A stretch of 64,000 nt of DNA. It comes from Manduca sexta. Its lineage: Eukaryota > Arthropoda > Insecta > Lepidoptera > Sphingidae. The DNA lies in contig NC_051121.1 in NCBI RefSeq assembly GCF_014839805.1, positions 5,935,116 through 5,999,115 of the forward strand. The letters are read 5' to 3'. The notes below the pieces were generated by a model. It was given only the letters and a program-made list of their open reading frames with translations. It did not search any database and was not told where the DNA came from. The translations under genes and the position numbers were made by a program. Positions 55,740-64,000 of this stretch are shown piece after piece (within the stretch, counting starts at the first letter, position 1; every line of letters begins with the position of its first letter).

Positions 55740-58342
55740 GTATACTCAAACAGTTTCGAAATACACAAAGAATTTATTTTTAACATCAAACCTCAGAGAT
55801 GGGAATATAAAGAATTTCTTTGAGTTCTGCATCACAATCGGGGCCACACAAAGCGCAGAAGCTCGTTTGTACAAGACGTGCTTCATTGTTTCAAGCACCC
55901 CGGGTTTGTTGTGTATCTTCTGTGTATTATTTATGTTTGGGTATTAAAATAGGCGTTATCAATGTTTTTTTTTAATCTTTATTTAAAGAGCTTGGTCGTT
56001 ATTTCACGACTATGTCGCTCCGTACGTCCACTTTTACCCGTGCCTACTAAATTTTGATGAAATCAAAATATTTTTTTAATAAAGCCTTAGTCTCTTCTGA
56101 TACATTATCATGGTTATGGGTGTATTCATTTTCCAGAAGGGCCTGATTAAAACAAAAGCGTAGATACATTTTTGGGAGGCAGCCTGTGCAGTTTCAGAAA
56201 AACGACCTCTGTGCCTATATAAATACAGGTTAATAATTTAGTGGTTTAAAAATTTGTGGTGGCTTGGTGTATTTCAATTCCGAGGAGGGCTCAGCTTAAT
56301 TGAGTGAACGCCAGTTTGGTTTGGTAGGTAAATATATGGGCCTATTTGGTGGAGTTGATAGCAGTAGCGATGGGTGAAATGATCCAAATGAGAACCCGAC
56401 AAAACTTATAGGTTCTCATCAATGCGGTCTGCAAATCGTTCTAATAATAATTAGATTTTACATTAATTATGAAAAGGAAGCCGACAGGAATCGGGTTAAA
56501 GTCGAATCGGGAATCGTAAATAAACTTAATTCTTAAGTGTTCCTCTTAAGTGTCAAAACAGGAAACACAAGTCGATCGTAGGACTCCATAAAGCGAAGGT
56601 AAAGTCGTTGAGAATAATCACCCCATTTCAACAGCATCCCTTGGGGTACAGAATTGGCATCCCGCGAGACATGCATTGGCATAATGGACACGGAAACTCG
56701 AAGAGATCGTTACAGGAATAATTGCCACTCGCGGTGTGGAAGTTCGAAATTTGAAATTAAATTATTTTTTATATTTGAAATTAATTAGACTAGAGCTCTG
56801 AAAACGAATTGATTGCGCAGGACTATATTTTGGATCGTCTTTTATTTCTTCGTTACATTTGAATACTTTGACTTCTAATAAAACACAATTTTATTATATT
56901 ATCCAGACTGCTTGAGAATTATAAAATATATTTATAAAAGTTTTTGGGGCAGGTTGACAAAACAACGTACACAACTGCATCTCAGGGCAGAAACAATTCC
57001 TTCACGTCACGTATTTTAAAACTAGGTATTTTCTTCTATCTGTCCTTATCCCATCTGAAGGTGGAGTCAACGCCACTCATTTAAAAAAAGAAACAGAAAT
57101 GATTTGGATCGGAGATTTCAGAATTGATCTGTCTCAGTTTTAATTTTACAACCTGCCTACCTTTCGCAGGATCCCATCCAGAGAAAATGTTATTAAGAAA
57201 ACTCATACTACTAGCCCTATCTGTGCATCAAACCACGGATCTGTCAGTCAACAGCCCGAATACCCACTCGATCATGAAGGCGATAAAACAAACTTTAGAA
57301 TAAAAGAAAAATAATTCATACACTACAACGCACAATATGAGAGGTCAAACACATACAATGAAATGTATTGTCATCTGAACACAAGAAGTCTTTCTCCAAA
57401 CTTGTATCAACTTAAAAGGTTTGCCTTTGTCCTGCCAAATGCCAGTTGACGAATAAATGAAATGGAAGCGACATACACAGTAAGCCTTTATTGTCCAAAA
57501 TGAAATTACTCTGTATAATGTTAGAGGTCTACAAATAATTTAAACTTACACAGTTACTGTATGTGCCCTCAAGAATTACGCTTACCAATTTGAGTTACTT
57601 ATTAGATACTTTTTGGTTTGTAGATTTTTTGTTTTGTGTTTGTACAATAAAATAACAGTGGATGTCATTTATAAGGACTGTGTACTGCTTTAACTGGTAC
57701 ACATATCAGAATTTGATTCAAGTTTATATTTTCAAGTGAAATAAGAGATGTGTGCACTGTTGGAGAACCTTATTTAAATAAATAAAATAATAGATTTAAT
57801 GTGTTTCTCATTTCTTAAACAGGGTTTTAAACTTCCTTTTAATTCATGATTTTCTCATTTCCTACAATTTTTGTTAATAGTTCAGTGCGTATACATATAT
57901 TAAAAAATAATAGTCAAACAAATTCATCCAATTGTTTCTTCCATGTAGACTGAAATCTGTATTACATACTTAGGCTCACGCCTTGATCCCCAAGAGATCA
58001 GACAGCGGCGCAATAGGGTAGCTTTTTATATTTTATTTTGAACTTTATCATATATGTAACAGAAAACAGTACGATTTTTTTCTATAAAATAATACACTAA
58101 AATTGGTTGAAAAATAAAGCAGTAGTATTTGAAATATTGTTGCAAACAAAGGTAGGGGCTTAAGGGGGTTATTTCCCATCTCTTTCGCACGCTTGCAGCG
58201 TTATGGCCGGTTACACTCGGTGACATCACAGTTTGTAAATACTGTCATTTGACCCCCCTACCACCAAATTGCAAAGCTTTATGTCTTATTTAATATTGCG
58301 TGAATTTGGAAATTATTTTACTGTTACATTTTGGATGATATA
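55740..58342. other. Long mostly unique stretch, no gene seen
   Basis: A T-rich run at about 55965-55990, with AATAAA on the reverse strand (TTTATT at 55978-55983), could be the poly-A end of a retroposed sequence, not identified. 56580-56750 is a GC-richer unique patch. 57970-58010 ('CTTGATCCCCAAGAGATCAG') and 58150-58260 are unassigned. No exon supported. Confidence 0.45.
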
Positions 58343-59638
58343 AGGTCAGGTGGGGCAAATGCGCCGACGGGGTAAGTGCACCTACCCTAAAAAAATCGAG
58401 AACTATTGATGTTATACAATTACCGCAATCTTACGTCTATGCTACTAACTGAAATACAGTTCCACTAAAAAACATAAATGGCTATGTTCATTTTAATACG
58501 ATTTATTCGCCATTTTATTTTAAGTGTCATTTAGACCTGTAAACCGAGATGACCCCGTGAAAGATAACATCAAATATTTCAAGATATTTAACATATTTCT
58601 GTAAACCAGTAAGGTGAATACATAGTTTAAACCTTTTATTTTAACTTCCTGCCTGAATTTTATTTATATATACTCAAATAAATGATTTTTTAGCGATGCG
58701 AAACAATGTACTTAAAAATTGTCGAGTAGGGCAAGTGCGCCACAGTTAACAGTCGTATGGCGCACTTGCCCCTGATCCATATATAACCAACCTTTTTTGA
58801 GAATAAGTTTTACTAATATGAATTATTATTATTAAAATGTTATACTTAACAGCAGAATTTTTTGTACTCAAGGTATTTTGTTTTGAGCCGACTTAAATAA
58901 AAGGGCGTATTAGTTAATTCGTTTTTACAAAAGAAAAACTGAAATATCTTGGTCTAGAGCAACTTTACGTGAATAGGTTGCTGTTCGATCAGGCACGTTA
59001 TCTGGATATAATGCAGCTAAAACATATCAAATGTCATAAGGCCAAATTCTAAGTAATTGAGTTATAACGCATTCAAAATTGTTAATTCCTAAATTTTTGT
59101 ATGTTTTTTTAGTTTTTAGAAATAAAATGGATTTTATATTAGGGCTAACATTTTTTATTCCAACATATCCGCACACAAAACTCTAACATAGCAAAAATTA
59201 TATATCAATAAAAATTCTAAAATGTTTTCAAGCCCTGATTTACATATATATGGCGCACTTACCCCGAATTTGATTTGACAGCCATAGTTTGTTATAATAT
59301 TGATTGATTAAAAATTATCCAAGAGCAATGCGTGTAAAACTTATTTCTCTTTGGACTAAAGTGAGTGTTTTCTTTATAATGTTTCATATTGGCGTTTTTT
59401 TTTACACAGGCGCACTTACCCCATTTCCGGAGGCAAGTGCGCCTACTACCATTTTTTAATTTGAGCAAAATATTATTAATTTATGGTCCGATTTCCTTGA
59501 ATGGCTATAGGTTGTTATCACAAAATACCAAATATTCTTAAATTAATAAAATTATATTCTTAAGTCAGCACAAAAAGAAATTATTTTGCATTGAATCCAG
59601 CTATGAAAATTTTATGGCGCACTTCCCCCGACTGACCT
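58343..59638 (-). mobile_element. 1296-bp non-autonomous DNA transposon, copy 2 (GTGCGCC element)
   Basis: The complement matches 46056-47351 over its whole length, also 1296 bp, at roughly 94-96% by eye. TA flanks both ends (58341-58342 and 59639-59640), and TATA extends outward on both sides. The motif GGGGYAAGTGCGCC is kept at mirrored places, some copies carrying CpG-type decay such as GGGGCAAATGCGCC at 58352. No transposase coding sequence. Confidence 0.88.
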
Positions 59639-59644
59639 TATATC

Positions 59645-60135
59645 TTTAATAAAAGTGTTGAAAAAAGTAGTCAACTATCCCATAGCGTCTAAATTACTCC
59701 AAGTTAACTATCGCACTATATACAAGTTGGCAAACATATACAACGGACATAAATAAAGCAAACCCTAGTTTATAATTAACAAAATAACACAAATATCTAA
59801 ATTCCGAAATCCCAACAAAACTAATTTAGGATAGTTCACGTTTATTTGACAATTCGTTTTAAGAATTCTGGTTTGTTGCCATTGTCTCTGTGCAATTAAC
59901 TGCACTGCACTGTAATTTACCGAATACACCTAGAAGGCGGGCGCAAGACGTTTCGAATAAAGCTTGGATAGCTTTGCTCGATTTAATTCTCTTTTGTGAC
60001 TTGACACCGAGAAGGAAATTGGACTATACGGGTATAAGACCGTGTTCCCTGAATTTAGACAACAACGTATTTTTGGTAAATAAAGAACAACATATTATAA
60101 TGAGTATTTAAATAAATTAAATTATTGTGTCAATT
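59645..60135. other. Unique sequence, no gene called
   Basis: A 73-codon frame at 59890-60111 has fairly balanced composition but no recognisable domain. Confidence 0.4.
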
Positions 60136-60139
60136 TTTT

Positions 60140-60420
60140 ATTGACTTGAATGACGAGACGAGCTTACCGTTCGCTTGATGGTAAGTGAAACAACCGCCTA
60201 TAAATAATAGAATCACCATCGAACAACTTGAATTATAAAGTATCGTTTGGTACTCCACTGCACTCGCCATCATAAGACATGAGATGTTAAACCTTATCAT
60301 GTCCACTAACTACACTGGCTACAATGTTCTTCCAACCGGAACACAACAATGACTGCACACTGCTGTTCGGCGGCAGAAAAAGATATTGCGGTGGCACCTA
60401 CCCAGGCGGACTCTCACATA
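60140..60420 (-). repeat. Dispersed repeat Q, copy 3
   Basis: 'GAATGACGAGACGAGCTTAC', 'CACTGCACTCGCCATCATAA', 'CTACACTGGCTACAATGTTC' and 'GAACACAACAATGACTGCAC' are the complement of 18780-19005. 'TTGATGGTAAGTGAAAC' extends it. Confidence 0.75.
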
Positions 60421-60521
60421 TATATATATAGGGAGACCTACCAATGAGTTTAATAAGTTATAATTTATAAATATTTTTGATTATATAAATTTATCCTCTT
60501 TTATACCTTCGGTCAGTAACG

Positions 60522-60745
60522 ACTGGCTCGGAAGCGTAGTTGTATTATGATACGTCTGGAATGCTAAGGTCTCGGGTTCGATTCCCGAGTCGGACAAAGT
60601 GATATTGCCTTTTTTCTCTGTATCAGCCCGGAGTCTGGAATTTGTGCCTGATATGACAATAGGCTTGACCCATGTCACAGCAAGGGACGGAATACACAAG
60701 GCGGAATGTGGCTGTGCTAAATGCGCCTCTGTCTTTACAATAATA
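60522..60745 (+). mobile_element. SINE family B, near full length
   Basis: 'GGCTCGGAAGCGTAGTTGTA', B-box GGTTCGATTCCC, 'CAGCCCGGAGTCTGGAATTT' and 'ATATGACAATAGGCTTGACC'. The frames across it are artefacts. Confidence 0.8.
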
Positions 60746-60749
60746 TTTA

Positions 60750-61150
60750 ACCTCAAAACATAAATTTACTCGATCAGCTGTAAGTCGAAACCCGCCATCT
60801 TGCCTCTTAAGTAGGTATAAACTTGGAACCGGTGATGTTTTTGACAGCTATTTAAGCAATTCTTAACCACTAAACTAGCTAAAACAAGTTTTTGATAAGA
60901 CTGAAATTGTGCTATTTCGAAACAGCACTAGCTACATACAACGGTTGCAATTACTCGTAGTGACTCTGAGCTGTCAAAACATACCTTGAGAGGCCGAAAC
61001 CGCAGCCACTGGAATGAGCTAACCGACATTGCATACCTAGTAGATACAGTAATATGGTAAGCAAGCTTGATGTGGACATTATTGGCCAATTGAGGTAACC
61101 CCTAACAAAGATTGCGGAAGTAATTCTTCATAAGATTATTGCTAAGTTAT
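60750..61150. other. Unique sequence, no gene seen
   Basis: 'ACTCGTAGTGACTCTGAGCT' at about 60953 weakly resembles a block near 55434. Nothing coding. Confidence 0.4.
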
Positions 61151-61151
61151 A

Positions 61152-61405
61152 GCTGCCTCGCTAGCGTAGTCATGTTACGGTACGACTGCAGTGCTGAGGT
61201 CTCTGGTTCGATCCCGGGTCGGGCAAGTGATATTCGTTTTTTTTTATTCAGTATCAGCCCGGATTTCAGAATTTATGCGATATGGCCATAAACATCCACT
61301 ATCACACCATGGGACGGAATACGTACGGCGAAAAGTCGGTGCACCAGTTGCGCCTCTGCCTAACTTTTCGGCGATAAAAGGCGTGAGTGTGTGTGTCTGT
61401 GTTAT
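61152..61405 (+). mobile_element. SINE family B, best-preserved copy
   Basis: Head GCTGCCTCGCTAGCGTAGTC, B-box GGTTCGATCCCGGGTCGGGC, body 'CATGGGACGGAATACGTACG' and 'GCACCAGTTGCGCCTCTGCC', then 'GGCGTGAGTGTGTGTGTCTG' as the TG-rich tail. About 250 bp. Confidence 0.85.
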
Positions 61406-61799
61406 TGCTTAACTATATTCGCTCAATGCGTGAATACTTACCAATTTGAACCCTTACATACTACAGAAATTCCACCTTATTATTCCCTGACTATAAGTAT
61501 TATAAAAAAAGGTTATTTACATACAAAATTTAAGCCCTATTTCACAACCCCTGAGTAAATGCAATTCACCACATAATATAAGCCGACCAAATAGAAAAGA
61601 CGCACTCTAATAAATGGTAATAAAATCAATACTACCGACATTATATACGATAACAGTCAAATAAAATTTACTTGAAACTTGTGAAAGAGGTCTTAAGTTG
61701 CTTTTTTTATAGTATAATAGCTCACCAAGAGAACTTCGTACCGCCATATTTTTTTCATCTGTCTCATTCGCACACTCACTTTTTGAATTTTTGTAAATA

Positions 61800-61935
61800 T
61801 TTGCTATTATTTTTTTCATACAGACCTTCTCCTGACAATAACGAACACATAAAAGAAAGATTTATCCAATTTGGTGCAGTCGTTTCTAAGTTATTCGCGT
61901 ACAAACATTTCGGTCATTTTTATTTATATAGATAT
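61800..61935 (-). repeat. Helitron-like 5' end fragment
   Basis: The complement starts TCTATATAAATAAAAATGAC and matches the 5' half of 43133-43362 ('CACCAAATTGGATAAATCTT'). Confidence 0.6.
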
Positions 61936-61939
61936 AGAA

Positions 61940-63545
61940 TAAAACCTAGTATTTGAACCTTCGTAGTTATTTATTAAGTCGCTAGAACGCAAGGTCAAAT
62001 CATATTACGCGGTGAGATCTCAGACAGATATTGAACCGTGTTGGATGCTGGAATACTTTGTCATTCAAATTGGGACCCTTATAACGGGAGTTAGCGTTTT
62101 AATATAATTTTGGTGAAGTCGGTTTGTCTAGATAAAGTCGGAAGCTGAGCGGATTGGGAATACTGGTGTTATATTATATGTAAGTACACCTAAGGACTGA
62201 TTTTAAAAGAACTTCCAAAAAAGGAGGTTATTAATACGTCTGTTTGTATTTTAGGGTCAAATAAAGTTTTTCTGAATAGTAATAGGAAAATTAAAATAAA
62301 AAAGGAAACTGATATAATATGGCATATGATTGAGTACCTTAAAGTAACTAATATATGTCCACATAAAAAGGTCACTCATCTTATCATACAACATACTCAT
62401 CTTACACCTAGTTTGCAATATTTTTACTCTAATTCTGATGGACTCTAATATTATTTATATAATGCCATATTCTCAGATCACATTTCCCCTGCAAAACTCA
62501 ACGACGTTTTCTATTTCCTCTCATAACATGTGTAATTGCTTTGATACTGGCGTTTCAAAGCAATAACCTACATTTATACATTCATATTATATATATTAAT
62601 TTCAGGTAACGAATAGCTTTATGAATACACTTTGGCTTTAATACTCGTCTTGCTTCGTTTCACGACTCGGTTTATGAGTTTCCCAGTATACTTTGTTTGG
62701 TATCTTTAAATCAAAGTCAGACAGGCGAAGCGGTTAATAATATGTGCAAAAAATATTTGGAATACGTACTGTTAAGCTAATTTCAATGTGGGTTTCATTT
62801 TAACATTAAATGAAATTTTAATTAAAAAAAAATTGCTGTAAATTTCTTTCTTGCCTTAATAGGTAAACAAACAAGTAGTTCGTCTGTTGGTAAGCAGCAT
62901 CCGCCATAGACTTTGCAATGCCAGAAGTACAGCTAAGCCGTTGCCTACCGGGAGGTCAGCACCCTTTTTAAGCCTAATAATTAAAGAAATATATCAGGAA
63001 AAGTAAATAATAAAAAAAAAACACATAGACTTAAGTCTAAAGCCATTTACATTCTATTTACAATAAATTCAATTTAGTAACTATTCCGCCCGCTCGTTTA
63101 ACAAAACCTGACCCGAAGATCATGGATATCGTCGATAGCCGAACTCTGACCACGTAACACGCCGAAAGTGTTATGGGTTTAGTTGGTCCCAGCCTTATAA
63201 ACTTGGCCTTTACCTAGCCAAGATGTTGACTTAGGAACTGGGTGACCACACGTGCCAAAGTTCCTAAGACTTCAGCAGATAATTTGAAATTGTTTATTTA
63301 TGGTAATATTGTTACCGTTCATTCAAGCGTATTGAAGGTAAATTGTTGTTTTAAATTGTTGGAGTTAGATGACTTTCAATTTGTTCATTGACTTTGGTAA
63401 ATATATTTTATTGAACATAAATACTGTTTCTAAGTAATGGAAAGATCATATTTTATAATCAATATTGGATTTCTAAAATAGAATATGGAATATTTATTTG
63501 ACTTAACGATTGTACAAAGTCGAATCTTGTATTCATAATAAAACA
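61940..63545. other. Mostly unique sequence with repeat scraps
   Basis: 62205-62240 ('AACTTCCAAAAAAGGAGGTT') and 62845-62960 ('GTAGTTCGTCTGTTGGTAAG', 'CCGTTGCCTACCGGGAGGT') are dispersed-repeat blocks. 63100-63290 is a unique mixed-composition patch. No exon supported. Confidence 0.45.
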
Positions 63546-63549
63546 TGAA

Positions 63550-63690
63550 AATATCAGCACGGATATGTCAATAGGCTCGCCCCATATCACATCATGGGAC
63601 GGAACACACAAGACGAAAAGTGGGTGGAGCTGTTACGTCTTTGCTTACCCATTTGGGGACAATAGACGTACAAGTGTAAAAGTTTGTGAG
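63550..63690 (+). repeat. SINE family B, 3' half
   Basis: 'ATCAGCACGGATATGTCAAT', 'ATCACATCATGGGACGGAAC' and 'GACGAAAAGTGGGTGGAGC'. The tRNA-like head is absent. Confidence 0.7.
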
Positions 63691-63829
63691 GATGTTTATA
63701 TGTTTTTAGAAGTTAAAGCATGAACCGGCAACATTCGGCCAAAATTTGGCAAACAGACCAAAGGCCATATTACTATTAATATTATGCAATTCAGTTTCGC
63801 TCTAAAGTGTGATATTAGATGAGTGCTGC

Positions 63830-63985
63830 TAAGTTAAAAAATCTTTTGGATTTTTATGAAATTTGGTATGGAGATAATTTAAGACCCTGGGAAGGCTTTC
63901 TATCCCGCGAAAAAGTATAGCGGGACTTTATCTCAGAAAACTTTTCACACGGACGCTGCCGCGAAGAAAATTATATATACGAGTA
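63830..63985 (+). repeat. Helitron-associated repeat, 3' side
   Basis: 'GAAATTTGGTATGGAGATAA', 'AAGCGGGACTTT'-like block at about 63920 and 'CACACGGACGCTGCCGCGAA' near the end, complementary in order to 48695-48850. Confidence 0.55.
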
Positions 63986-64000
63986 AAATATTGAACTCAA

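Overview
This is a 64-kb stretch of AT-rich, repeat-saturated animal DNA, most likely from a moth or butterfly (Lepidoptera). The main reasons are the dispersed repeats. Sequences of the 'CTCGCGGCTTCGCCCGCGTG' type mark the 3' ends of Helitron-like elements. There are also two tRNA-headed SINE families, and LINE tails that end in GAT repeats. I recognise these combinations from lepidopteran genomes, but that is recognition, not a database result. I found no convincing host protein-coding exon, rRNA, tRNA gene or CRISPR array. Most open reading frames longer than 60 codons lie inside repeats or are chance frames in AT-rich DNA.

The only long coding region belongs to a BEL/Pao-class LTR retrotransposon at 1393-8957, on the + strand. 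It has two 447-bp LTRs (1393-1839 and 8511-8957), a 5-bp target duplication TCACG, a primer-binding site complementary to tRNA-Phe, a 1.24-kb AT-rich leader and a gag-protease-RT-RNase H-integrase reading frame. The frame is interrupted by two single-base shifts, near 5914 and 6807, which cancel each other. All expected catalytic residues can still be read in the three pieces. The LTRs differ at about 11 positions with no length change, so this is a fairly young insertion.

From 9 kb to the end, the window is a mosaic of short mobile elements in mostly unique AT-rich DNA. SINE family A (about 320 bp) occurs at 20.0, 24.2, 25.0, 35.4, 41.3, 49.6, 55.0 and 55.6 kb. SINE family B (about 240 bp) occurs at 14.6, 16.1, 22.3, 42.2, 45.3, 48.2, 60.5, 61.2 and 63.6 kb, with smaller scraps. 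Helitron-like elements include near-complete copies at 28.6, 32.5, 33.0, 34.6, 43.1 and 50.0-50.9 kb. Fragments of at least three LINE types occur, including two with readable ORF2 C-termini (38.0-38.5 and 53.9-54.5 kb). Several MITE-like families are present, and some insertions are nested.

The most striking structure is a pair of 1296-bp elements in opposite orientation, at 46056-47351 and 58343-59638. They have AGGTCAG-type terminal inverted repeats and TA at both flanks. Each copy carries eight copies of a 14-bp motif, GGGGYAAGTGCGCC, arranged with approximate mirror symmetry. They have no coding capacity and look like an uncharacterised family of non-autonomous DNA transposons. A shorter MITE family in the window (15.3, 27.5 and 52.2 kb) shares their TAAGGTYAG terminus.
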